A stretch of 64,000 nt of DNA from Sphingorhabdus profundilacus (GTDB lineage Bacteria; Pseudomonadota; Alphaproteobacteria; Sphingomonadales; Sphingomonadaceae). The translations under genes were made by a program, and so were the position numbers. Below are positions 37,351 to 47,000 of the stretch, in pieces. Every line of letters starts with the position of its first letter. Position 1 is the stretch's first letter. The notes beneath the pieces were generated by a model. It saw only the letters and a list, made by a program, of their open reading frames with translations, was not told the DNA's origin and did no database searches. Where the stretch lies: assembly GCF_009769755.1 (NCBI RefSeq), contig NZ_SDWJ01000002.1, positions 1-64,000 of the forward strand. Direction: 5' to 3'.

Positions 37351-38619
37351 CTAAACCACCGTCACCAGCCCGATCATCGCCCCCGTCATGGCGGAGGCGA
37401 GGTTGCCTGCGACCCAGCTTTTCATTCCCAGCGACGCCGCGTCGGTGCGGCGTGCGGGGCAAAGCGTGCCGATGGTCGACACGAGCAAACCCACGCTCGC
37501 AAGGTTGGCAAAACCGCATAACGCATATGTGATGATAAGCTTGCTTCGGGGCCCCAGTTCGCCGTCGGACAATGCTGCCATGTCGAGATAGGCGACATAT
37601 TCGTTCAAGATGGCTTTCGTCCCCATCAGCCCCCCGGCGGTGCCAGCATCCTCCCATGGAATGCCGATCGCCCACATCAGCGGCGCGAATATCCAGCCGA
37701 AAAAGCGGCGCAGTGTCAGCGGACTGCCGTCGATGAGCGGCAAGACGCCCAATATCTGGTCAACCAGTGCGACCAGCGCGAACACGACGATAATGATGCC
37801 GATCACGGCCAGGAACAATTGGACGCCATCCATCGTGCCGGTGATGACGGCGTCGATGCTGCTTTCATATTGCAGGCTTGTATCGTCCGGCTCCATCTGG
37901 GTGTCGCCATCGCCCGGGACCATCAGGCGGGCGATCAGTATCGAGGCCGGTAGAACAATCAGTGATGCCGAAATCATATGCCCCACGGCATCAGGAACCG
38001 TTTTCGACAGCGTTTGCGCGTACAGGATCAGGATCGCGCCCGAGATCGTCGCCATCGCCAGCACCATGACCGCGAACAATTCACTACGGCTCATTTTCTC
38101 AAAATAGGCCCGCACCACCAAGGGTGCCTCGACAACGCCGAGGAAGATATTGGCCCCGGCGCTCAGTCCGACAACGCCGCTGACCCCCATCGTCTTTTGC
38201 AAAGCCCAGCTCAGCCCGCGCACGATGAACGACAATATCTTCCAGTGCCAAAACAGCGCGGAAAGCGCCGAGAATACGATAACGAGCGGCAAAATCTGGA
38301 AGGCAATAATCAGCGGCGGTTGCGCGCCATCCTTAAGGACAAATGGCATTTCGCCCCCGCCGGTATAACCGAACATATAGCTGGACCCGACCAAAGTCGC
38401 CTTTTCGATGGCCAACACCGCATAATTGGCAAGCATGACGATATCCCACACAAAGGGGACACGCACGATCAAAAGCGCGATGCCGATTTGCAGCAGCAAC
38501 GCCCCGCCGACCCAGCGCCAACCCGGAAACGCCTTGCGATTTTCCGACAATCCCCACGCAATCAGTATGATCAGCGCGATACCAATCAAACCCTGCAACT
38601 GCTGCAAGACAGCCATCAT
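37351..38619 (-). CDS. nupC: Concentrative nucleoside transporter, NupC/CNT family
   Basis: A 422-residue membrane protein of the CNT family, which imports nucleosides with protons or sodium. The family motif 'SKLIITYALCGFANLASVGL' near the C-terminus and 'GLSAGANIFLGVVEAPLVVR' in the middle are clear. It overlaps the NUDIX gene by four bases, and that gene is upstream on the same strand, so they are co-transcribed. Confidence 0.92.
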   Translation of the reverse strand: MMAVLQQLQGLIGIALIILIAWGLSENRKAFPGWRWVGGALLLQIGIALLIVRVPFVWDIVMLANYAVLAIEKATLVGSSYMFGYTGGGEMPFVLKDGAQPPLIIAFQILPLVIVFSALSALFWHWKILSFIVRGLSWALQKTMGVSGVVGLSAGANIFLGVVEAPLVVRAYFEKMSRSELFAVMVLAMATISGAILILYAQTLSKTVPDAVGHMISASLIVLPASILIARLMVPGDGDTQMEPDDTSLQYESSIDAVITGTMDGVQLFLAVIGIIIVVFALVALVDQILGVLPLIDGSPLTLRRFFGWIFAPLMWAIGIPWEDAGTAGGLMGTKAILNEYVAYLDMAALSDGELGPRSKLIITYALCGFANLASVGLLVSTIGTLCPARRTDAASLGMKSWVAGNLASAMTGAMIGLVTVV

Positions 38620-39401
38620 CCGCGCATCGCCGTTTCAATGGGTTCGGCAAGAACCGGATAGCCATGCCCTTCCGGTATGCACAGCCAACTCCCGTCCTCG
38701 CGCTTGTCGATATAAGTCTGGACCATAGTCACGGGATGCTCCGCCGCGTGTCGTGCGGCAGAATCAAAGGTGCCGAATAGGGCAAGCCGTTCGAGGTTGC
38801 GGCGTGTCGGGAAGATGATTTTGACCTCACCGCGGTCCGCCATTTCCAGAACTTCGGCGGCGGTAGCCCAGAATAGCGCGCGGTTTTCGGTGTGGTCCAC
38901 GGTCGCGATAGGGGCGGTCGCACCCGCATCTGCCAGATAAAAACGGGTGTCAAAAACGCGGCTCGCCCGCTCGAACGCTGGGGGCCGCCAACGCGACCAG
39001 GGCACCAGCCGTTCAAAGTCCGGAGTCCAGCCATGGCGCGTGCATATCGCCTGCAAGCTCTCACCGTCATGCAAAGCTGCCCGCGCCTCGTCACAATCGG
39101 CGGGGTCAGAAACACCGGCAAGGCCCAATGCCAGCCCGGCTTCCTCGATCGTTTCCCTTATGGCCGCAAGCCGCGCCGCGGCCTCGTCCAGCGGCAAGGG
39201 GCCACCCAGCATTTCCGCATAATCGAAATCGGCCGCATCCACCTTGCCGCCGGGAAACACCGCCGCGCCGCCCGCAAAGGCCATAGCTTTGATACGTTCC
39301 ACCATCAGCAAAAGCGGCGCGCCGCCCGATGGATTTTCGCGGAAAATCACCATCGTAGCGGCGGGCGTGGCTATGGGCTCTTCGGTGGTGTCAGAAATCA
39401 T
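38616..39401 (-). CDS. NUDIX hydrolase family protein
   Basis: A 261-residue protein with a NUDIX box variant: 'GGPLPLDEAAARLAAIRETI' continuing EEAGL fits G-x5-E-x7-RE-x2-EE-x-G. Such enzymes hydrolyse nucleoside diphosphate linked compounds. It is larger than minimal NUDIX proteins and resembles the NUDT19-like acyl-CoA/nucleotide group, by length and the 'FPGGKVDAADFDY' N-terminal part. The stop overlaps the start of the nucleoside transporter gene, which suggests a nucleotide-linked role. Confidence 0.86.
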   Translation of the reverse strand: MISDTTEEPIATPAATMVIFRENPSGGAPLLLMVERIKAMAFAGGAAVFPGGKVDAADFDYAEMLGGPLPLDEAAARLAAIRETIEEAGLALGLAGVSDPADCDEARAALHDGESLQAICTRHGWTPDFERLVPWSRWRPPAFERASRVFDTRFYLADAGATAPIATVDHTENRALFWATAAEVLEMADRGEVKIIFPTRRNLERLALFGTFDSAARHAAEHPVTMVQTYIDKREDGSWLCIPEGHGYPVLAEPIETAMRG

Positions 39402-39430
39402 CCCGCCACAAAAGCATGCTTTCGTGACAG

Positions 39431-40294
39431 TTAGAAGCGGAAACTTAACCCGGCGATTAAACTGGTCGCCTCAGGCCCTGCAAATCCCAACGTGCGATTG
39501 GCGTTGAGGTTCAGACTGATATCTTGCGACAGCGCAAAAGAGGCGCTCGCGCCGACTTCCGCCCATTCGTCGCTTTGCCCCGGTACATTGCGCGCGGCGA
39601 CGATGCGGCTGATGGTGCCGCTTCCCGTTCCAGATCGCGTGGCGCTGCTGTTCGACGTCGCGACAAAGGCCGCATTCATGCCAAAGCTGTGCTGGGCATC
39701 GGGTCCGAACACCGTCTGCAGGGCAACGCCCGCCGAGCCGGTCACACCATCTTCGCGTGATTTGACGGTCGTGACTTCGCCGCCTGGAAGCGTGACTGCG
39801 CGACCGACATCGATACGGTCATAATCGACCGCCAAAAAGGGCGACGCGATCACGCTCTCTCCCAACGTCACATCATAGCTCAGGCCACCCCCGACGGCGA
39901 AGCTTGATCCGTCGCTGTTTATGGTAACACGGCGGCCAAGGCGTTCGAACACTTCGGTATCAAAACGGCGTTGGCCCAATGACACATAGCCGTCGACGCT
40001 GAGGTCGCCGAAGCTGCGGCCGCCCGAAAGGGACACTGTTTCGCTGTCCACCGGTACGGCATTCAACACGCCCTGCGTCACCCCGCCGCGCACGGCGGAA
40101 ACGGACAATTGGATAAAGCCCTGCTCAAATTCGCGCGCAAGCGACAGGCTCGCAAATTGTGGGTCTTCATCCTGCGAATAAACTGTCACGCCCGCATTTA
40201 ACGATGCACGCCAATCCTTGGCGTCGTCCGCATGGGCTTGCGCCAAGGGCATCAGACTTGTTGCGGCGCATAGTCCGATCATCCAGATTTTCAT
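39431..40294 (-). CDS. Outer-membrane beta-barrel protein (autotransporter-barrel-like)
   Basis: A 287-residue protein with a signal peptide ending near 'AQAHADDAK' and a body of alternating beta strands rich in Gly, Ser and aromatic residues, ending in RF, the typical C-terminal phenylalanine signature for outer-membrane insertion. AGGAGG sits before the ATG ending at 40294, which fixes the start. It is divergent from the ECF sigma gene, and a copy of the shared promoter motif (40341-40369, minus strand) reads towards it, so it is likely a target of that sigma factor. The function is otherwise unknown. Confidence 0.78.
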   Translation of the reverse strand: MKIWMIGLCAATSLMPLAQAHADDAKDWRASLNAGVTVYSQDEDPQFASLSLAREFEQGFIQLSVSAVRGGVTQGVLNAVPVDSETVSLSGGRSFGDLSVDGYVSLGQRRFDTEVFERLGRRVTINSDGSSFAVGGGLSYDVTLGESVIASPFLAVDYDRIDVGRAVTLPGGEVTTVKSREDGVTGSAGVALQTVFGPDAQHSFGMNAAFVATSNSSATRSGTGSGTISRIVAARNVPGQSDEWAEVGASASFALSQDISLNLNANRTLGFAGPEATSLIAGLSFRF

Positions 40295-40340
40295 AAACTG
40301 CCTCCTGTTGAAACGCCCGGTTAAGGGCTGGTTTGACTTC

Positions 40341-40369
40341 AACGGACGACAGAAGAAAAACCTTCGAAA
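40341..40369 (-). promoter_or_regulatory. Candidate ECF promoter reading towards the beta-barrel gene
   Basis: On the minus strand TTTCGAAGG starts at 40369 and CGTT begins exactly 25 bases further on (40344-40341). The copy before the sigma gene and the copy at 42147 have the same TTTCGAAGG-to-CGT distance. It lies about 47 bases before the barrel gene start. Confidence 0.6.
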
Positions 40370-40372
40370 TTT

Positions 40373-40400
40373 TTTCGAAGGGTTTTTGCTTTATAAACGT
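40373..40400 (+). promoter_or_regulatory. Candidate autoregulatory ECF promoter before the sigma gene
   Basis: TTTCGAAGGGTTT (40373-40385), a 12-base spacer, then CGT (40398-40400). The arrangement fits an ECF-type -35/-10 pair with a CGT-like -10. It is back to back with the minus-strand copy, forming a 9-bp inverted repeat around a TTT centre. With transcription starting near 40407, the GTG at 40408 is an unlikely start codon. Confidence 0.62.
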
Positions 40401-40419
40401 AAAGCATGTGAACCGCATT

Positions 40420-41022
40420 ATGATGAGTGGCCAAATGATGCAGCAAGCGATAAAATTGACGCAGGAAAATGATGACGAACTGGTGGCCCGTATTGCCGCG
40501 CGGGATCATGGCGCCATGCGGCTTGCCAGTGATCGTCATGCCAATATGGTCTGGCGCGTTGCCTACCGGATGCTGGGCGATGCCGCCGAAGCGGAGGATA
40601 TTGCACAAGAATCGCTTCTAAAGCTCTGGAATCATGCGGACCGCTGGATAGTCGGCGGCCCCGGCATCGCTCCCTGGCTCAAAAAAGTCACCGTCAACCA
40701 ATGCCTCGACCGGCTGCGGCGCAAACGCTTTGCCAGCGACGAAGAGGTGCCCGAGCGGGAGGATGAAACCCCATTGGCCGACCGCCAGATGGAAGCGGTG
40801 GAGACCGGACAGGCCGTGAAGGACTGCATTGAAACCCTACCCGACCGGCAGCGTGCTGCGGTCATTTTGACCTATTATGAAGAGCAGCCCAATCAAGGCG
40901 CTGCGGAGACGTTGGACATGCAATTGAAAGCCTTTGAATCGCTGCTGTTCCGGGCGCGGTCCAGCTTGAAAGGCTGTGTCGAACGCAAAGGCGTGCTCGA
41001 TCAAGGGAGGGCCAGATCATGA
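40420..41022 (+). CDS. ECF-family RNA polymerase sigma factor
   Basis: A 200-residue ECF sigma factor. Region 2 is around 'GDAAEAEDIAQESLLKLW', with 'NQCLDRLRRKRFASD' next, and region 4 around 'ETLPDRQRAAVILTYYEEQP'. The start is uncertain among clustered ATGs (40420, 40423, 40435, 40438); the promoter motif upstream argues against anything earlier. It overlaps the next gene, a putative anti-sigma factor, by four bases. The 'EEQPNQGAAETLDMQLKAFE' region 4 is of the type that senses envelope or stress signals. Confidence 0.9.
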   Translation: MMSGQMMQQAIKLTQENDDELVARIAARDHGAMRLASDRHANMVWRVAYRMLGDAAEAEDIAQESLLKLWNHADRWIVGGPGIAPWLKKVTVNQCLDRLRRKRFASDEEVPEREDETPLADRQMEAVETGQAVKDCIETLPDRQRAAVILTYYEEQPNQGAAETLDMQLKAFESLLFRARSSLKGCVERKGVLDQGRARS

Positions 41023-41927
41023 CCGACCCCGCATTCTCGCCCGAAATGGAAAAGGCGTTGAACAGCTATGCCGTTCCGCCTGCACCTGCCGGATTTTCAG
41101 ACCGTTTGATGGCGCGTATCGCCAGCGGTGATACGGGAACGGTTGCGACCGCCATGCCGGAATTACCTGCGCGCCGCCGCACACCAAGCCCATGGCGGCG
41201 GACAAGCCGGATCGTCGGGTCCGTAGCCTTGTTTTCCCTGGCGACCGCGACCGCCGCTGCAGCCGGTGTGTTCGGGCATCCGGTATATCTACCAGGGATT
41301 ACCGAAGCGCTGGTCAAGGCCGAGATTGTCGAGGCACCGGCGCCCCGTCCACAACCGAAGCCCGTCCAGATTGCCGCGCAGTCCCCGCAAACGGAAATCG
41401 TAGAACCTGTTCCGGCTGAACAACCGCAAGGAAGCGCGGTCGTGACGTCGCGTCTGACGGCCTTGCGCGAAGATCCGCGTTTTGCCGAACTGACACCTAA
41501 ACAAAAGCTGGCGGTCGCAGGACGCGAAGTCCGCTCTATGGTGCGGAGCGGCGAAGTTACCCGGCAGGAAGCGCGTACCGCTGTGCGCGAAATGGCGCGC
41601 AATGCCGATCCTGCGACAAAGGCCGCGGTGCGGAAAGCCTTCACCGAGCGCCGAGAGCAACGGATCGAACGCCGGAACGGTGGCATTTCGGCACCAATCA
41701 CCGCCACGGCAGAACCGCTGGCAGTGACCTCCCCAGTTGCGGCTGAGGAACCAGAAGCCGTAGCTCCTGCCGAAGCGTTACCTGCCGTTGCCGCTGGTAA
41801 ATTGACCGAAGAGCAAGCCGAAGCCGTGCGCGAACGGCTACGCACCGCAAGCCCCGAACAACGCGCCGCGCTACGCAACGCGCTGCGCGAACGCCGCCAA
41901 CTACGCCAGCAACGGCGCGCGCAGTGA
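41019..41927 (+). CDS. Putative membrane anti-sigma factor with periplasmic LTxxQ-like repeats
   Basis: A 302-residue protein. The first 60 residues are cytoplasmic, with a short helix 'YAVPPAPAGFSDRLMARIAS' as in small anti-sigma factors. A membrane segment lies near residues 64-85 ('IVGSVALFSLATATAAAA'). The rest would be periplasmic, helical and highly charged, with LTPKQ and LTEEQ fitting the LTxxQ motif known from Spy/CpxP chaperones and a Arg/Gln-rich tail. It overlaps the sigma gene by four bases. Role as anti-sigma is inferred from position and topology. Confidence 0.72.
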   Translation: MTDPAFSPEMEKALNSYAVPPAPAGFSDRLMARIASGDTGTVATAMPELPARRRTPSPWRRTSRIVGSVALFSLATATAAAAGVFGHPVYLPGITEALVKAEIVEAPAPRPQPKPVQIAAQSPQTEIVEPVPAEQPQGSAVVTSRLTALREDPRFAELTPKQKLAVAGREVRSMVRSGEVTRQEARTAVREMARNADPATKAAVRKAFTERREQRIERRNGGISAPITATAEPLAVTSPVAAEEPEAVAPAEALPAVAAGKLTEEQAEAVRERLRTASPEQRAALRNALRERRQLRQQRRAQ

Positions 41928-41965
41928 GGGTGACGGGTGGAATAACTGCAATCCCTCGGTAATCC

Positions 41966-42107
41966 GTCACCCTGAACTCGTTTCAGGGTCCATCATGAAG
42001 CGGCAACCATTGGATAAATGACAAACGAACTGTGCGTCCCGGCTTAGCCTGTTACTACAGGGCAGTGATAACCTGACAAATGGACCCTGAAACAAGTTCA
42101 GGGTGAC
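41966..42107. repeat. Inverted pair of CACCCTGAA repeats with 88-base spacer
   Basis: The left copy at 41966-41992 (GTCACCCTGAACTCGTTTCA...) and the right copy at 42081-42107 are reverse complements with one or two mismatches. They are the same family as at 35484 and 37198. Between the anti-sigma gene and the third sigma-like promoter, they may stop read-through so that the next gene depends on its own promoter. Confidence 0.8.
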
Positions 42108-42146
42108 GATATGCTGGCCGCGATGACGAAAAAAACCCCAAAAAAA

Positions 42147-42174
42147 TTTCGAAGGGTTTCCAAACCTCATGCGT
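42147..42174 (+). promoter_or_regulatory. Third copy of the candidate ECF promoter motif
   Basis: TTTCGAAGGGTTT (42147-42159), a 12-base spacer, then CGT (42172-42174): the same 13 bases and spacing as the copy before the sigma gene. It lies 55 bases before the ATG of the small exported protein, making that gene a likely target of the sigma factor. Confidence 0.62.
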
Positions 42175-42228
42175 TTCAGTTTCAGGAGCGGGGAAATTCT
42201 CCCTCCCGATGAAAACTGGAGAATGACC

Positions 42229-42789
42229 ATGAAATATCTTATCGCACTTCCTCTCGCCGCCCTTGCCTTTGCCGCATCGGCCAATGCCCAGACCAGCAAG
42301 ACGGTCACCATTGAAAAGCCCAAGGGCACCGCAACCAAGACCGTAACCCGTGAAGGTGGAAATGTAACGGTGGACGCAGTCGCTACCCGCGCCAGTGACG
42401 GCGCGACCGCCACGCATCATCGCGAACGGACAAAGACCGAAGATGGCGTTAGCGGCAGCGGATCGCAGACCGGCTTTAACGGCAAGACCCGTTCCTATGA
42501 ATATGACCGCGTCCGTACCGAAGATGGCTTTACAACCACCGGTTCGGCCATCGACAAGCAAGGCCGCACCTATGAATATGACGCCTATGGCCGCAAGACC
42601 GAGACGGGCCGCGAAAACAGCCGCACGGTGCTGCGCGACGGTGAGCAGGTGTATAACCGCACTGGCAATGTGAACCGCGCTGACGGTCAGGTAACGCGCG
42701 ACGTCAGTGTCACGCGCGCCCAGGATTTTCATCCCAGAAAAGCCCTGCCGATCCGTCCAGGCAAAGCCTTGAAGCGCGGCGGTAACTAA
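42229..42789 (+). CDS. Small exported hydrophilic protein
   Basis: A 186-residue protein with a signal peptide ending 'ASANAQT' and a mature part rich in Thr, Arg, Glu and Tyr. Loosely repeated segments such as 'TRSYEYDRVRTEDGFTTTG' and 'GRTYEYDAYGRKTETGREN' occur, somewhat like YD repeats. GGAG lies eight bases before the ATG, which decides the start. No family was recognised. Its own copy of the ECF-type promoter motif suggests it belongs to the stress regulon of the neighbouring sigma factor. Confidence 0.8.
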   Translation: MKYLIALPLAALAFAASANAQTSKTVTIEKPKGTATKTVTREGGNVTVDAVATRASDGATATHHRERTKTEDGVSGSGSQTGFNGKTRSYEYDRVRTEDGFTTTGSAIDKQGRTYEYDAYGRKTETGRENSRTVLRDGEQVYNRTGNVNRADGQVTRDVSVTRAQDFHPRKALPIRPGKALKRGGN

Positions 42790-42962
42790 AGACCGAAAAC
42801 TATCCCAAGTTTGCCGCGCGCCTGTCCGCACTCAAGGCGCGTGGCAATCCCCCCTGCCCAGGCCATACGACCCTGAATGCCGGGCACCTTATGGGGAGCA
42901 GTGATGCGGGCCTCCTCATCCCTGCTCCCCACCCTTTTGTCGGGGCATTGTGCGTGAGGCTG

Positions 42963-43853
42963 TTATCTGGGGCTACCGCCGCTTGCGCCCGTTCCCGGCG
43001 CAAACACGATCTGCGTTTTTGGCACATCGACCGCTTGCGACAATTTTCCGCTGAGGCCAGAAAAAAGATATCCCCCATTTTCAAGTGTATACAGAATCCA
43101 GTCGCGCTTGGAAGGTTCAACCACAAAACACCCTTCACTCGACCCCGGCCGGCCGCGTTCCGCGACCAGATCGGCATTGAAGTATCGCCGCCGTTCGGGC
43201 GCATAGCTGTGCACCACAATGTCACGCGCGCGCATCTGGCTGTTGCTCGGTTCCAACCCGTCGAGACGGAGCGAGACGCCGTTGATGCCGACATAACGCT
43301 CCCCACCCAAAGCTGCGCCTAATGACGAGGTCAGGCTTTCCTGTACGTTGCTGAAAAAATTTGCAAAACCATCGTCATCCGGGTCCGATCCGATACCATG
43401 CGCCACCTTTATGGGCGCATCCAGCCCATATCCGTCACGAAGATCGACACGGTATAGGCGGGGCTGGCTGCTATGTTTGGCAAAGTCGACAATGACGATG
43501 ATGGCAGGCCCTGCAAAGCGGCCGAAATTGCAGAAATGGTTGCGATACCCTGCCAGTGCCTTTTCAAAAAGCCCGCGGTCGAGCAATCGCCGTGGCGGGG
43601 CATTGCCGACTTCAAATTCTACGGGATAAAAATGTGCATTGATAACGACCAGATTTTTTTCAAGCGACGCGCAGTCTACCTCGGCACGCCGGATAGCCGC
43701 GACTGCCGGAGCAGGAGCGGTGCCATCGCCAGTGCCGGATTGAAAAATGATCGCGGGTGGAGCCAGAACCTCTGGATCCTGCGCCATGACAGGCGACGCC
43801 ACCATCGAAATAGCACATAGAGCAAAAAACCTGATCACAAGAATGTGGTCCAT
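42963..43853 (-). CDS. Murein L,D-transpeptidase catalytic domain family protein (YkuD_2)
   Basis: A 296-residue exported protein with signal peptide ending 'ASPVMAQ'. It matches the YkuD_2 family: 'VAHGIGSDPDDDGFANFFSN' and 'GVSLRLDGLEPSNSQMRARD' then 'IVVHSYAPE' and 'GRPGSSEGCFVVEP', in which the Cys is the probable catalytic residue and the His in IVVH its partner. Such proteins may crosslink or modify peptidoglycan or attach lipoproteins; for this subfamily the activity is not well established. It is divergent from uvrA, with 160 bases between. Confidence 0.85.
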   Translation of the reverse strand: MDHILVIRFFALCAISMVASPVMAQDPEVLAPPAIIFQSGTGDGTAPAPAVAAIRRAEVDCASLEKNLVVINAHFYPVEFEVGNAPPRRLLDRGLFEKALAGYRNHFCNFGRFAGPAIIVIVDFAKHSSQPRLYRVDLRDGYGLDAPIKVAHGIGSDPDDDGFANFFSNVQESLTSSLGAALGGERYVGINGVSLRLDGLEPSNSQMRARDIVVHSYAPERRRYFNADLVAERGRPGSSEGCFVVEPSKRDWILYTLENGGYLFSGLSGKLSQAVDVPKTQIVFAPGTGASGGSPR

Positions 43854-43991
43854 ATGTAGAAATTAAAAACTTCCCCAATCTTTCCTTTATGCGCGATTTA
43901 CCGTGTTTCGCAAGCTTGGGAAAAACCCCAGCTTGAAAATTCACCTGTTCTACGCCACCTGAGACCCATCATCTTGCCTCTTGTGCAATCA

Positions 43992-44006
43992 GAACAAATC
44001 TGGAAC
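43992..44006 (+). promoter_or_regulatory. LexA box upstream of uvrA
   Basis: GAAC-AAATCTG-GAAC at 43992-44006 is the direct-repeat LexA operator GAAC-N7-GAAC known from alphaproteobacteria. It ends 10 bases before the uvrA start codon, so LexA would block transcription or initiation until DNA damage. Confidence 0.8.
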
Positions 44007-44016
44007 AAAGAAATTC

Positions 44017-47000
44017 ATGTCACTCACCCATATCAAGGTGCGCGGTGCGCGCGAGCATAATCTCAAGGGCGTCGATATCGATCTGCCCCGGGACAAGCTG
44101 ATCGTCATTACCGGCCTGTCGGGGTCGGGCAAGTCGTCGCTGGCCTTCGACACCATCTATGCCGAGGGGCAGCGCCGCTATGTGGAATCGCTGTCCGCCT
44201 ATGCGCGCCAGTTTCTGGAGATGATGCAGAAACCTGATGTCGAGCATATCGAGGGCCTGTCCCCCGCCATCTCCATCGAGCAGAAGACGACGAGCCGCAA
44301 CCCGCGCTCGACCGTCGCCACCGTGACCGAGATTTACGACTATATGCGCCTGCTCTGGGCGCGCGTCGGCGTTCCCTATTCGCCTGCCACGGGCCTGCCG
44401 ATCACCGCCCAGACCGTCAGCCAGATGGTCGACCGCGTCATGACCCTGCGCGAGGGCACCCGCGCCTTCCTGCTCGCGCCTGTGGTGCAGGGCCGCAAGG
44501 GCGAATATCGCAAGGAACTCGCCGAGTGGCAACGCTCGGGCTACACCCGCGTCCGCATCGACGGCGAATTCTACCCCATCGAAGAAGCCCCCGCGCTCGA
44601 CAAGAAATACAAGCATGACATCGAAGTCGTCGTCGACCGCATCGTGGTAAAGGACGGCATCCAGCAACGTCTGGCCGAGAGTTTCGAGGCGGCGTTGAAG
44701 CTTGCCGATGGCCTGGCCTTTGTGGATCTGGCGGATGGGACTGTGGCGGAGGCTATGGGCACCGCCAGCTCAGGTTTTGCCGAAGTCAGAACTCCGTTCG
44801 TGTCGAGCGTAGTCGAGACACCCCTAAGTAGCGCGCAATCTACCGGTGTCTCGACTTCGGCGCAGGGCGCCGAAGTTTATCCTGAGCGTGTCGAAGGGCT
44901 CGACACGAACGGGAAAGAAATGGCAGGAAAGAACGTCACTGGCGGCTCCATGAAAGGCACCGGCCTGCCCGCCAACCGCATCGTGTTCAGCGAGAAATTC
45001 GCCTGCCCGGTCAGCGGCTTTACCATCGCCGAAATCGCGCCGCGCCTCTTCTCCTTCAACGCACCGCAGGGGGCCTGCCCCGAATGCGACGGGCTTGGCG
45101 AGCGGCAGGAGTTCGACCCGCAACTGGTCGTCCCCAACGAACATCTCAGTCTCAAAAAAGGGGCGATCGTGCCCTGGGCAAAATCCAACCCGCCCAGCCC
45201 CTATTATATGCAGGTGCTCGCCAGCCTCGCGAAAGCTTATGATTTCAGCCTCGATACCCCGTGGGAAGACCTGCTGCCTGACCAGAAGCTGATCATCCTG
45301 CACGGCACCGGCGGCCTGCCGGTCGAGCTGACCTTCAAGGACGGGCGCAAGGAATATACGGTGCGTAAGGCGTTCGAGGGCGTCATCGGCAACCTCAACC
45401 GCCGCCTGCTACAAACCGACAGCGCGTGGATGCGCGAGGAATTGAGCAAATACCAGACGTCGCAACCTTGCGAGACCTGCCACGGTGCGCGGTTGAAGCC
45501 GGAGGCGCTGTCGGTCAAGATCGCCGGCGTCGACATTTCCATCCCCACGCGGATGAGCGTCGCCGACGCCGTGAACTGGTTCGCCAGCGTCAACGACACG
45601 CTGACCAACCAGCAACAGCAGATCGCCAAGGCCATCCTCAAGGAAATCAACGAACGGCTGGGCTTCCTCAACAATGTCGGGCTTGATTATCTCAACCTCG
45701 ACCGCACATCGGGCACGTTGAGCGGCGGCGAAAGCCAGCGTATCCGCCTCGCCAGCCAGATCGGATCGGGCCTGTCGGGCGTTCTTTATGTGCTCGACGA
45801 ACCCAGTATCGGCCTGCACCAGAAGGATAATGACCGCCTACTCGCCACGCTGCGCCGCCTGCGCGACCTGGGCAACACGGTCATCGTCGTCGAACATGAC
45901 GAAGACGCCATCCGCACCGCCGACTGGGTGGTTGACCTTGGCCCCGGCGCCGGGGTGCATGGCGGCACCGTCATGGCCGAAGGGACGCTGAAACAAATCC
46001 TGAAAGCCAAGGGCAGCCTGACCGCCGACTATCTGAACGGCACGCGCGAGATTGCGGTGCCCAAGACACGGCGCAAGGGCAACAAGAAGAAACTGACCGT
46101 CCATGGCGCGCGCGCCAACAACCTCAAAAATGTGACCGCCAGCATTCCGCTCGGCACCTTCACCTGCATCACCGGCGTGTCGGGGTCGGGCAAGTCGAGC
46201 TTCACCATCGACACGCTCTACGCCTCTGCCGCCCGCGCGCTGAACGGCGCGCGCGTTATCGCCGGCGCGCATGACAAGATCACCGGCCTTGAACATTGCG
46301 ACAAGGTGATCGACATCGACCAGTCACCCATCGGCCGCACCCCGCGCAGCAACCCTGCCACCTACACCGGCGCCTTCACCAATATCCGCGACTGGTTCGC
46401 CGGATTGCCGGAATCCGAAGCACGCGGGTACAAACCCGGCCGGTTCAGCTTCAATGTGAAGGGCGGCCGCTGCGAAACCTGTAGCGGCGACGGCCTGATC
46501 AAGATCGAGATGCACTTCCTGCCCGACGTCTATGTGACGTGCGAGGAATGTAACGGCAAACGCTACAACCGTGAAACGCTGGAGGTGAAGTGGAAGGGCC
46601 TGTCCATCGCCGACGTGCTCGACATGACGGTCGAGGATGCGGTGGAGGTGTTCAAGGCCGTCCCGCCCATCCGCGACAAGATGATGATGCTGGCCGAAGT
46701 CGGCCTCGGCTACGTCAAGGTGGGGCAGCAGGCCACGACCCTATCGGGCGGCGAAGCGCAGCGCGTCAAACTCGCCAAGGAACTCAGCCGCCGCTCCACC
46801 GGCCAGACGCTCTACATATTGGACGAGCCCACCACCGGCCTTCATTTCGAAGATGTCCGCAAATTGCTGGAGGTCCTCCACCGCCTGGTCGAACAGGGCA
46901 ACAGCGTGGTGGTGATCGAACATAATCTCGACGTCATCAAAACGGCGGACTGGATCATCGACCTGGGGCCGGAGGGCGGCGTCAAGGGCGGCGAGATTGT

